From CAMAVH01 sp035714115 (GTDB lineage Bacteria; Pseudomonadota; Alphaproteobacteria; SMXQ01), in NCBI GenBank assembly GCA_035714115.1, contig DASTMO010000078.1:1-64000 (forward strand): a stretch of DNA of 64,000 bases, written 5' to 3'. Shown piece after piece: positions 50,502 to 57,818 of this stretch. Both the position numbers and the translations under genes were made by a program. Under the pieces are notes generated by a model, which worked only from the letters and a program-made list of their open reading frames with translations, ran no database searches and had not been told where the DNA came from. How positions within the stretch are numbered: position 1 is the first letter of the stretch; every line of letters begins with the position of its first letter.

Positions 50502-51406
50502 GGCTTTTCCCCTTTGGCCGCGTCGAATTCGGCCATGTCGCCGGACGCGACTCCACCGACCCAGCGCCTGAGGCCGGCGACGAGCGCGAGATACTCCGGT
50601 TCGTCCGGGCCGATCAATCCCTCGCGGATCAGAAAATCGATGATCACGAGGTTGCAGTTGAACTTGAAATCGAAGCTGCCGCGCACCGTTTCCATCACGC
50701 GCTCGATCGGCCACAACTCGAAGCCGGCACTTTCGCCGTCGTTCGGCTTGGGGCGGAAATCCGCCGGCAGCTCAAGATCGTAAACGAAAAGAATATCGGG
50801 CCGCAGGCCGCCATCGCGCTCGCAGCAATAGGTGATGGCGCTGGACGGCCGCGCGCGCGTCGCCAGCGCCGCCGGAATGCTGGCCTCTTCATCGCATTCC
50901 TTCACCAGGGTATCGAACACGCCATGACCAAAGGAGATGCCGCCGGCGCAAAGATTGTCGAGCTCGTTGGGATAGGTCGCCTTGCTGGCGCTGCGCCGCG
51001 ACACCCACATGCTGAGTTTCGCACCGTCGCGCACGATGCCGTTGAGATGCACGCCGAGCGAAGTCACGCCGAACTTGGGCGCGGCGGCGCGCTCGACGCG
51101 CAGCAAAGGCTCCGCGCCGAAACGCGGCGCCACGGCATAGAACTCGTCGCGCCAGGCCGTCACGGTGCCGTCGGCGCGAAAGGCATCGGTGACGTCCTTC
51201 ATCGCGGCGCTGCGCGCGTCGAAGCCGGCGAGCGCCTCGCTCATGCGCACGGCATCTTCGACGACGGCGAAGACTTTCGGAAAAGCGGCGAGACGCGGCG
51301 CGAAAGCCCGCGCGATCCAACCGACACGCTGCCCCGCAACGATGAAGGGGAGATAGCGCGCCGGATCGTGATCGTTGCAGACGCGGATGTGATCGAGAAA
51401 GGCCAT
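50498..51406 (-). CDS. DUF4743-NUDIX hydrolase family protein
   Basis: A 302-residue two-domain protein. The N-terminal DUF4743 domain has PFIVAGQRVGWI, and the NUDIX fold covers about residues 120-290. The NUDIX box reads GGISFGHGVFDTLVKECDEE. The metal-binding ECDEE core is intact (R-E-U-x-E-E consensus), but the first Glu of the consensus is His here and the last Gly is Ser. Related eukaryotic proteins are fused to thiamin pyrophosphokinase. It is the first gene in a pair with the esterase. The nucleotide or cofactor hydrolysed is unknown. Confidence 0.87.
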   Translation of the reverse strand: MAFLDHIRVCNDHDPARYLPFIVAGQRVGWIARAFAPRLAAFPKVFAVVEDAVRMSEALAGFDARSAAMKDVTDAFRADGTVTAWRDEFYAVAPRFGAEPLLRVERAAAPKFGVTSLGVHLNGIVRDGAKLSMWVSRRSASKATYPNELDNLCAGGISFGHGVFDTLVKECDEEASIPAALATRARPSSAITYCCERDGGLRPDILFVYDLELPADFRPKPNDGESAGFELWPIERVMETVRGSFDFKFNCNLVIIDFLIREGLIGPDEPEYLALVAGLRRWVGGVASGDMAEFDAAKGEKP

Positions 51407-51559
51407 TAGGTTGTATCGAGATGATCTTGCTTGTTCCGTCTCGGCTTACCCGGCGGCTTGCCTTGACGCAAGAGGCCTGCGGAGCCAGAGTGCCGAACCG
51501 CTCAAAAAAACGCTGGCCCCGGCGTCGCCGACGCAACACCGCCCGCTTTTCGCCGTTTG

Positions 51560-53278
51560 ATGTCCATGACCGTCACCGCGCCTCCCGCTGCCGCGAATGA
51601 AACACCTGCCGCCCCGGCCCTGCCGGGGGCGAAGCTGCTGCCGCTTTGCCGCGACGCTTTGGCGGCCGCGCGCAGCTACGGCGAGGCCGCGCGCCAGTCG
51701 GTCACGGCGCTCCTTGTAACGGCCGGAAAAGTCGACGCGGCGAAACTCGACGCCCATCAATTTGCCGCCCATGCGCTGGCCTGGACCGCCACCTATGTCG
51801 AAGCCTTGGGCCAGATGCTCGCTTGGGCCGAGCGGTTAGAGGCCGAGAGCAAATTCGGCGAATTGGAGTGGCTCATCCTGCAGGCGGCGTACGGCGAATA
51901 TCTCGCCCAACTCGCCGGCGGCATCTCGCTGGCGCAAGGCGAGATCGCGCGCCACGGCGATATGGGGCTGCCGCACGAAAGCCTGCGCGCGCTGTTCGTG
52001 CCCGCCGCCACGCAACTGATCGCCGCCGGCAACAGCGCCGCGGCGCGCCAGCGCCTCGCTGAACTGGTGAACGAGAACCGCTTCGGCGATCCCGGCCTCG
52101 GCGACGAGACGCTGGAGGCCGTGCAGAGCGAGTTTCGCCGCTTCACCGAAGAGACGATCGCGCCCCACGCCCACGGCTGGCATCTGCAGAACCAGCTGAT
52201 CCCGCTGGACGTGATCGAGAAGCTCGCCGAACTCGGCGTTTTCGGCCTGACCGTGCCGGAGGAATATGGCGGCTTAGGCATGAACCGCATCGCTCTTTGC
52301 GTCGTCACCGAGGAATTGAGCCGCGGCTATATTGGCGTCGGCTCGCTCGGTACGCGTTCGGAAATCGCCGGCGAACTGATCCGTCTCGGCGGCACCGACG
52401 CGCAGAAGCAGAAATATCTGCCGAAGATCGCCAGCGGCGAGATTCTGCCGACCGCCGTCTTCACCGAGCCCAATACAGGCTCCGATCTCGGCGCTTTACG
52501 CACCCGCGCCGTGCGCGCGAAGCGCGACGGCAAGGACGTCTATCTCATCACCGGCAACAAGACCTGGATCACTCACGCCGCGCGCTCGGACATGATGACG
52601 CTGTTGGCGCGCACCGATCCGAACGAACCGGGCTGGAAGGGTCTCTCGATGTTCCTCGCGGAAAAGCCGCGCGGCACAGACGAGAACCCGTTCCCCGCGC
52701 CGGGCATGAGCGGCGGCGAGATCGAAGTGCTCGGCTATCGCGGCATGAAGGAATATGAGCTCGGCTTCGACGAATTCATCGTGCCGACGGAGAACCTGCT
52801 CGGCGGCGTCGAAGGCCAGGGCTTCAAGCAATTGATGCAGACCTTCGAGGTGGCGCGCATCCAGACCGCGGCGCGCGCCGTCGGCGTGGCGCAGAACGCC
52901 ATGGAGCTGGCGCTGTCCTATGCCCAGTCGCGCAAGCAGTTCGGCCGCAGCATCGGCGAATTCCCGCGCGTCGCCGGCAAGATCGCCTGGATGGCGGTCG
53001 AAACCATGATCGCCCGCCAGCTCGCCTATTTCGCCGCGCGCGAGAAGGATTCGGAGCGGCGCTGCGACCGCGAGGCCGGCATGGCCAAACTGCTCGGCGC
53101 GCGCGTCGCCTGGTCGAACGCCGACAATGCCTTGCAGATTCACGGCGGCAACGGCTATGCCCTCGAATATCAGATCAGCCGGGTGCTGTGCGACGCGCGC
53201 ATCCTCAATATTTTCGAAGGCGCGGCCGAGATCCAGGCTCAGGTGATCGCGCGCGGCATCCTCGACGGGAGAAACTGA
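51560..53278 (+). CDS. mcd: (2S)-methylsuccinyl-CoA dehydrogenase
   Basis: Flavin-dependent dehydrogenase forming mesaconyl-CoA from (2S)-methylsuccinyl-CoA in the ethylmalonyl-CoA pathway. The N-terminal extension (about residues 1-180) containing LAWTATYVEALGQMLAWAERL and GEYLAQLAGGI distinguishes Mcd from ordinary acyl-CoA dehydrogenases. The core shows VFTEPNTGSDLGALRTRAV, KTWITHAAR, GGVEGQGFKQLMQTFE and the C-terminal LQIHGGNGYALEY. I identify it by recall of the Rhodobacter-type sequence. Start at 51560 (ATG after an in-frame TTG). It heads a run with a two-helix membrane protein, a cobalamin adenosyltransferase and 3-hydroxybutyryl-CoA dehydrogenase. The pathway needs the B12 enzyme ethylmalonyl-CoA mutase. 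Confidence 0.9.
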   Translation: MSMTVTAPPAAANETPAAPALPGAKLLPLCRDALAAARSYGEAARQSVTALLVTAGKVDAAKLDAHQFAAHALAWTATYVEALGQMLAWAERLEAESKFGELEWLILQAAYGEYLAQLAGGISLAQGEIARHGDMGLPHESLRALFVPAATQLIAAGNSAAARQRLAELVNENRFGDPGLGDETLEAVQSEFRRFTEETIAPHAHGWHLQNQLIPLDVIEKLAELGVFGLTVPEEYGGLGMNRIALCVVTEELSRGYIGVGSLGTRSEIAGELIRLGGTDAQKQKYLPKIASGEILPTAVFTEPNTGSDLGALRTRAVRAKRDGKDVYLITGNKTWITHAARSDMMTLLARTDPNEPGWKGLSMFLAEKPRGTDENPFPAPGMSGGEIEVLGYRGMKEYELGFDEFIVPTENLLGGVEGQGFKQLMQTFEVARIQTAARAVGVAQNAMELALSYAQSRKQFGRSIGEFPRVAGKIAWMAVETMIARQLAYFAAREKDSERRCDREAGMAKLLGARVAWSNADNALQIHGGNGYALEYQISRVLCDARILNIFEGAAEIQAQVIARGILDGRN

Positions 53279-53279
53279 C

Positions 53280-53486
53280 ATGTCCGAAGGCATGAACACC
53301 GCCTTCACCGTGATGATCGGCGTCGCCGCCCTGGCGACGCTGGCGGTGGTTTTCATCGGCGTCATCAACATGAGCCGCAAGGGCCACGACCCGCGCACCT
53401 CGAACAAGCTGATGCGTTGGCGCATCATTCTGCAGGCGGTGGCGATCGGCCTGATCGTGCTGTTCCTGCTGATCGCGAAACGCTGA
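53280..53486 (+). CDS. twin-transmembrane small protein (HIG1-like)
   Basis: A 68-residue membrane protein with two helices: AFTVMIGVAALATLAVVFIG (about 8-27) and IILQAVAIGLIVLFLLIA (about 49-66). They are joined by a basic loop with SRKGHDPRTSNKLMRWR, the pattern of alphaproteobacterial HIG1-like or 'twin transmembrane' proteins. Related proteins in mitochondria assist respiratory complexes. It begins one base after the mcd stop, and its stop overlaps the adenosyltransferase start (TGATG), so it is firmly part of the operon. The function is unknown. Confidence 0.85.
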   Translation: MSEGMNTAFTVMIGVAALATLAVVFIGVINMSRKGHDPRTSNKLMRWRIILQAVAIGLIVLFLLIAKR

Positions 53487-54049
53487 TGGTCAAACTCACC
53501 AGGATCTACACGCGCGGCGGCGATGCGGGCGAAACCTCGCTCGGCGACGGCGCGCGCGTGCCTAAGCACGATCTGCGCGTCGAGGCGATGGGAGCGGTGG
53601 ACGAGGCCAATGCGGCCGTCGGTCTGGCGCGTCTGCATGTGGATGGCGATTTCGACGCCATGCTCGGGCGCATCCAGAACGACCTGTTCGATCTTGGCGC
53701 CGATCTCTGCGTGCCCGAGGGAGCCGAACGGACGAACGGCGCGTTACGCATCGTCCAGACGCAGATCGACCGACTCGAGCGCGAGATCGACGCCATGAAC
53801 GCCAAGCTCGCGCCGCTCAATTCCTTCATCCTGCCCGGCGGCAGCGCGGCGAGCGCCAATCTGCATTTGGCGCGAACCGTGGCGCGCCGCGCCGAACGGC
53901 TGATGACGGCGCTGGCGGCGCGCGAGCGCCTCAACCCGCTGGCAGTGGCCTATATCAACCGCCTGTCGGATCATCTGTTCGTGCTGGCGCGCGCGCTCAA
54001 CGACAATGGCGCGCGGGACGTTCTCTGGACTCCCGGCGCCAATCGTTAA
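53486..54049 (+). CDS. cob(I)yrinic acid a,c-diamide adenosyltransferase (PduO type)
   Basis: Transfers the adenosyl group of ATP to cob(I)alamin to make adenosylcobalamin. The 187-residue PduO-type protein opens with the ATP-binding signature KLTRIYTRGGDAGETSLGDG, has AMGAVDEANAAVGLAR, and the C-terminal INRLSDHLFVLARALN. The ATG at 53486 shares its A with the stop of the preceding gene. It sits downstream of mcd in the same operon, fitting supply of cofactor to ethylmalonyl-CoA and methylmalonyl-CoA mutases encoded elsewhere. Confidence 0.93.
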   Translation: MVKLTRIYTRGGDAGETSLGDGARVPKHDLRVEAMGAVDEANAAVGLARLHVDGDFDAMLGRIQNDLFDLGADLCVPEGAERTNGALRIVQTQIDRLEREIDAMNAKLAPLNSFILPGGSAASANLHLARTVARRAERLMTALAARERLNPLAVAYINRLSDHLFVLARALNDNGARDVLWTPGANR

Positions 54050-54134
54050 TCTATTTGAAAAGATTAATCTTTTTGCCATACGATCCGCCCTTGGCCTGAT
54101 CTAGCCCCTTGCCAGCTGGGTGTCGATAGTGGTT

Positions 54135-54151
54135 ATGTTGCGCCGCAACAT
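54135..54151. promoter_or_regulatory. perfect 17-bp palindrome upstream of 3-hydroxybutyryl-CoA dehydrogenase
   Basis: ATGTTGCGCCGCAACAT is a perfect inverted repeat (8-bp arms, one central base) ending 49 bases before the ATG at 54201. It is matched at 14 of 17 positions by two elements upstream of the MaoC hydratase (11708-11742). A dimeric repressor, perhaps a PhaR-like protein, is inferred. Confidence 0.55.
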
Positions 54152-54200
54152 ACACCGGCGCGCGAAGTCTGAGACCCCGCGCCTCTTCCAGAGGGCAGTC

Positions 54201-55073
54201 ATGATCGAGAAGGTCGGCGTCGTCGGCGCGGGACAAATGGGCAGCGGCATCGCGCATGTGATGGCGCAGTCCGGCATCGACGTGATGCTCGTCGACATCA
54301 ACGCGCAGCAGCTCGAGAAAGCGCTCGCCACGATCCGCAAGAACATGGAGCGCCAGGTCGCCAAGGGCGTGCTGAAGGCGGATGACGTGCCGCTCGCCCT
54401 CGGCCGCATCAAGACCAGCGGCGACATGGCCGATCTGGGCGATCGCGACCTCGTCATCGAGGCCGCCACCGAGAACGAGAAGATCAAGACGGCGATCTTC
54501 AAGGATCTCATCGGCCATCTGAAAGGCGACTGCATGGTCGCCTCCAACACCTCCTCGATCTCGATCACGCGCCTCGCCGCCGCCACCGACCGGCCGGACA
54601 AATTCATCGGCATGCATTTCATGAATCCGGTGCCGGTGATGAAGCTGGTGGAGATCATCCCCGGCATCGCCACGGCCAAGAGCACGCTCGAATCCGTGCG
54701 CACGCTCGCCGAGAGGATCGGCAAGTCGCCGGTCGCCTCGGAAGATTACCCGGCCTTCATCGTCAACCGCATCCTGCTGCCGATGATCAACGAAGCGGTC
54801 TACGCGCTCTATGAGGGCGTCGGCACCGTCTCGGCCATCGATACGGCGATGAAGCTCGGCGCCGCCCATCCGATGGGTCCGCTGGAGCTCGCCGACTTCA
54901 TCGGCCTCGACACCTGCCTCAGCATCATGCAGGTGCTCTACGAAGGCCTCGCCGACAGCAAATACCGCCCCTGCCCGCTGCTGGTGAAATATGTCGAAGC
55001 CGGCTGGTATGGCCGCAAGAGCGGCAAGGGCTTCTACGATTATTCCGGCGATAAGCCCGTTCCCACGCGCTGA
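54201..55073 (+). CDS. 3-hydroxybutyryl-CoA dehydrogenase
   Basis: A 290-residue NAD-dependent (S)-3-hydroxyacyl-CoA dehydrogenase acting between acetoacetyl-CoA and 3-hydroxybutyryl-CoA. The NAD-binding motif is VGVVGAGQMGSGIAHV. The catalytic His and Glu lie in FIGMHFMNPVPVMKLVEII, and GLDTCLSIMQVLYEG with GWYGRKSGKGFYDY completes the C-terminal domain. The ATG at 54201 with GAGGG six bases upstream is chosen over an upstream ATG at 54120, whose extra residues overlap the palindrome and look non-coding. It can supply C4 intermediates for the ethylmalonyl-CoA pathway or PHB metabolism. Confidence 0.93.
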   Translation: MIEKVGVVGAGQMGSGIAHVMAQSGIDVMLVDINAQQLEKALATIRKNMERQVAKGVLKADDVPLALGRIKTSGDMADLGDRDLVIEAATENEKIKTAIFKDLIGHLKGDCMVASNTSSISITRLAAATDRPDKFIGMHFMNPVPVMKLVEIIPGIATAKSTLESVRTLAERIGKSPVASEDYPAFIVNRILLPMINEAVYALYEGVGTVSAIDTAMKLGAAHPMGPLELADFIGLDTCLSIMQVLYEGLADSKYRPCPLLVKYVEAGWYGRKSGKGFYDYSGDKPVPTR

Positions 55074-55092
55074 GCTTGCACGCTAAGCTTCC

Positions 55093-55118
55093 GGCGCGGC
55101 GCGACAAGACGCCGCGCC
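55093..55118. other. GC hairpin immediately before the peroxiredoxin-like gene
   Basis: The stem GGCGCGGCG / CGCCGCGCC has an eight-base loop. It lies between the dehydrogenase stop (55073) and AGGGAG, the ribosome site of the next gene. No thymine tract follows. It could be a weak terminator or a translational element. Confidence 0.4.
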
Positions 55119-55130
55119 AGGGAGCCGCAC

Positions 55131-55625
55131 ATGCCCATTAAAACCGGCGCACCGATGCCGCCGCTGTCTCTGCCGCTGGTGGGTGGCGGAAACTTCACGC
55201 TGAACGCGCCGCCGCCCGGCCATTACACCCTGCTGGTGTTCTATCGCGGGCTGCATTGCCGGCGCTGCCCGGCGCATCTCGCGTCTTTCCAGGCCGCCCT
55301 CGACGATTTCATCTCGCTCGGCGTGCAAGTCGTCGCCGTCAGCTCCGACGACGCGGCGCGCGCGGCCCAATCGGCCAAGGACTGGGGCATCGACCGGCTG
55401 CCCATCGCTTACGGCTTTCCCCTCGCCGCCGCGGCGGACTGGGGACTTTATGTCTCCGAGGCGGCCAAGCCCGGCGATCCGGCGCGCTTCACCGAACCGG
55501 CCTTCTTCTGCATCGACCGCGATGGGCGGCTGGACAGCGCGGCGATCAACACCGGCCCGCGCCTGCGCGTCAGCGCCGGCGAAGCGCTCGCTCATGTGCG
55601 CGCCCGCCTGAAAGGCGGCGAATAG
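55131..55625 (+). CDS. AhpC/TSA-type peroxiredoxin-like protein
   Basis: A 164-residue thioredoxin-fold protein of the AhpC/TSA (redoxin) superfamily. A CxxC motif sits in LHCRRCPAHLASF where classic peroxiredoxins have a PxxxTxxC site, so the chemistry may be thioredoxin-like. The segment VVAVSSDDAARAAQSAKDWG is typical of the BCP/AhpC-like group. No signal peptide, cytosolic. AGGGAG lies eight bases upstream. Its stop codon abuts the stop of the convergent TlpA gene with no base between. Its electron donor and peroxide substrate are unknown. Confidence 0.8.
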   Translation: MPIKTGAPMPPLSLPLVGGGNFTLNAPPPGHYTLLVFYRGLHCRRCPAHLASFQAALDDFISLGVQVVAVSSDDAARAAQSAKDWGIDRLPIAYGFPLAAAADWGLYVSEAAKPGDPARFTEPAFFCIDRDGRLDSAAINTGPRLRVSAGEALAHVRARLKGGE

Positions 55626-56246
55626 CTATTTGACGAGCGCGGCCTTGATCAGCGCCTTGGCTTCGTCGCTGTCCCAGGCGGCGGGACCGGACAGGCGGCC
55701 GAGCTCGCGCCCCTGGCGGTCGATCAGGATCGTCACCGGCAATTCGCGAATCGCCAAGGCGCGCGCCGCTTCGCCGCGCGAATCGAAGCGCATGGCCAAT
55801 TCGCGCAGTTCCAGCTTTTTGTAGAACGGCTCGACCACGGCGAGGCCGGTGCGATCCTGCGACAAGGCCAGCACGGTGAGGCCATCATTCTTGAAGGCCT
55901 TTTGCAGGCGATCGAGCGCGGTCATTTCCGTCACGCAAGGGGCGCACCAGGTCGCCCAAAAATTGACGAGCGTCACCTGCCCTTTCAAGCCGGAAAGCTG
56001 CAGCCGGCGGCCCTTTTCGTCGAGAAAGGCCACGTCGGGCGCTGGCTGGGGCGGGCTGGCCGGGCTAAAGTCCTGAAATTCGCCGCGAAAGGCCGGCAAG
56101 GCGACCCGATCCGGGGTTGATCCGCGCTCGGATTTGCCCGATACCACCAACGCGCCGCCGCCGATCGCGGCCAAAACGAGCGCCGCCGCGATGACCGTCA
56201 TGGTCATCACTTTGTTTCGCCGCCAACCGCTAGATCCTGTCGTCAT
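55626..56246 (-). CDS. TlpA/ResA-like thiol-disulfide oxidoreductase (membrane-anchored)
   Basis: A 206-residue periplasmic thioredoxin-like protein. After a short basic start (GWRRNK) there is one transmembrane helix (TVIAAALVLAAIGGGALVV), then a TlpA domain with the active site NFWATWCAPCVTEM and the cis-Pro region RELPVTILIDRQG. Such proteins reduce cytochrome c or CuA assembly cysteines. The ATG at 56246 overlaps the divergent argH ATG on the other strand (the shared CATG). An alternative start at 56207 would avoid this. A longer frame to 56369 is antisense to argH and rejected. Confidence 0.88.
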   Translation of the reverse strand: MTTGSSGWRRNKVMTMTVIAAALVLAAIGGGALVVSGKSERGSTPDRVALPAFRGEFQDFSPASPPQPAPDVAFLDEKGRRLQLSGLKGQVTLVNFWATWCAPCVTEMTALDRLQKAFKNDGLTVLALSQDRTGLAVVEPFYKKLELRELAMRFDSRGEAARALAIRELPVTILIDRQGRELGRLSGPAAWDSDEAKALIKAALVK

Positions 56247-57669
56247 GTCCAAACGCCCGTCCAAAAAACCCGCCGCCAAGAAGAACGCCAACACGATGTG
56301 GGGCGGCCGTTTCGAGACCGGCCCCGACGCGCTGATGTCGCGCATCAACGCCTCCATCGACTTCGACAAGCGGCTCTACGCGCAAGACATCCGCGCCTCG
56401 ATCGCGCATGCCCAGATGCTGGGCAAGCAGCGCATCATCGCGCGCACGGACGTCGCCGCCATCGTCGCCGGCCTGTCGAAGATACTGCAACAAATCGAGC
56501 GCGGCGCGTTCGAATTCAAGACGGAACTGGAAGACATCCATCTCAACGTCGAAAAGCGCCTGACCGACATGATCGGCCCCGCCGGCGGCCGGCTGCACAC
56601 GGGCCGCTCGCGCAACGACCAGGTGGCGACCGACTTCCGCCTCTGGGTGCGCGACTGCATCGACGCCACCGACCGCGCGCTCGGCGCGCTGCAAGAAGCG
56701 CTGATCGGCAAGGCCGAAACGCATGCCGCCACCGTCATGCCGGGCTTCACCCATCTGCAGAGCGCCCAGCCGGTGACCTTCGGCCATCACATGCTCGCCT
56801 ATGTCGAGATGATCGGACGCGACCGCGGCCGCTTCATGGACGCGCGCGCGCGCGTCAACGAATCGCCGCTCGGCGCCGCCGCGCTCGCCGGCACCTCTTT
56901 CCCGATCGACCGCGAGGCGACCGCCAAGGCGCTCGGCTTCGCCCGTCCTCTGGCCAATTCGATGGACGCCGTCTCGGCGCGCGACTTCGCCTTGGAATTC
57001 CTCGCGGCCTGCGCGATCTGCGCCACGCATCTGTCGCGCATGGCCGAAGAGCTGGTGATCTGGTCGTCGCCGCAGTTCGCCTTCGTGAAACTGTCGGACG
57101 GCTTCACCACCGGCTCGTCGATCATGCCGCAAAAGCGCAACCCGGACGCCGCCGAACTGATCCGCGCCAAGACCGGGCGCATCGCCGGCGCGCTGGTCGG
57201 CCTGCTGACGGTGATGAAAGGCCTGCCGCTCGCCTACAGCAAGGACATGCAGGAGGACAAGGAGCCGCTGTTCGACGCCGCGGACTCTCTCTCCCTCGCC
57301 GTGCATGCCATGACCGGCATGATGAGCAGCCTGACGGTGAACGAAGCGCGCTTGCGCGCCGCCGCGTCGGCCGGTTTCTCGACCGCGACCGATCTGGCCG
57401 ATTGGCTTGTGCGCGAAGCGAATTTGCCGTTCCGCGAAGCCCATCATGTGACGGGCAGCCTGGTGAAGCTCGCCGAGAGCAAGGGTTGCGAGCTCGCCGA
57501 TCTGTCGCTCGCCGAAATGCAGGCCGCCGACAAACGCATCACCAAGAGCATTTACGGCGTGCTCTCCGTCGACAAATCGGTGGCCAGCCGCACCAGCTTG
57601 GGCGGCACCGCGCCGGTGCGCGTGCGCGCCGCCGCCAAGGCCGCCCGCAAAAAGTTTCTGAAGGGCTGA
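56245..57669 (+). CDS. argH: argininosuccinate lyase
   Basis: Cleaves argininosuccinate to arginine and fumarate. The 474-residue enzyme has a short Lys-rich tail (MSKRPSKKPAAKKNANT) before the family start MWGGRFETGPDALM. It also has TGRSRNDQVATDFRLW, the active-site His in HAATVMPGFTHLQSAQP, and the fumarase-superfamily signature TGSSIMPQKRNPD. No clear Shine-Dalgarno sequence precedes the ATG at 56245, which lies in the overlap with the divergent TlpA start. A start at 56296 (MWGGRF) is possible. It is followed by lptM and lysA, the common alphaproteobacterial order. Confidence 0.95.
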   Translation: MSKRPSKKPAAKKNANTMWGGRFETGPDALMSRINASIDFDKRLYAQDIRASIAHAQMLGKQRIIARTDVAAIVAGLSKILQQIERGAFEFKTELEDIHLNVEKRLTDMIGPAGGRLHTGRSRNDQVATDFRLWVRDCIDATDRALGALQEALIGKAETHAATVMPGFTHLQSAQPVTFGHHMLAYVEMIGRDRGRFMDARARVNESPLGAAALAGTSFPIDREATAKALGFARPLANSMDAVSARDFALEFLAACAICATHLSRMAEELVIWSSPQFAFVKLSDGFTTGSSIMPQKRNPDAAELIRAKTGRIAGALVGLLTVMKGLPLAYSKDMQEDKEPLFDAADSLSLAVHAMTGMMSSLTVNEARLRAAASAGFSTATDLADWLVREANLPFREAHHVTGSLVKLAESKGCELADLSLAEMQAADKRITKSIYGVLSVDKSVASRTSLGGTAPVRVRAAAKAARKKFLKG

Positions 57670-57671
57670 TC

Positions 57672-57812
57672 ATGCCGAAGCCGCTCCGCACTCTCGCGCT
57701 CCTGATGCTCGTCGCGGCGCTCGCCGCTCCGCTGGCCGCCTGCGGCAAGAAGGGGCCACCGCAGCCGCCCGACGAGAACAGCGAATATCCGCGCAACTAT
57801 CCGACGCGCTGA
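57672..57812 (+). CDS. lptM: small lipoprotein LptM-like (argH-lysA intergenic)
   Basis: A 46-residue lipoprotein. The signal peptide ends in the lipobox LAAC, followed by GKKGPPQPPDENSEYPRNYP. The CGxKGP motif after the lipidated Cys is the mark of LptM/YifL, which assists maturation of the LPS translocon LptD. It starts two bases after argH and ends six bases before lysA, so all three are co-transcribed. Easy to miss because of its size. Confidence 0.88.
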   Translation: MPKPLRTLALLMLVAALAAPLAACGKKGPPQPPDENSEYPRNYPTR

Positions 57813-57818
57813 TCCAGC

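Noticed and set aside
56298..57670. Frame overlapping argH that runs into lptM
   Set aside because: Only the last 46 codons (57672 on) form a real protein. The upstream part is an out-of-frame reading of argH.
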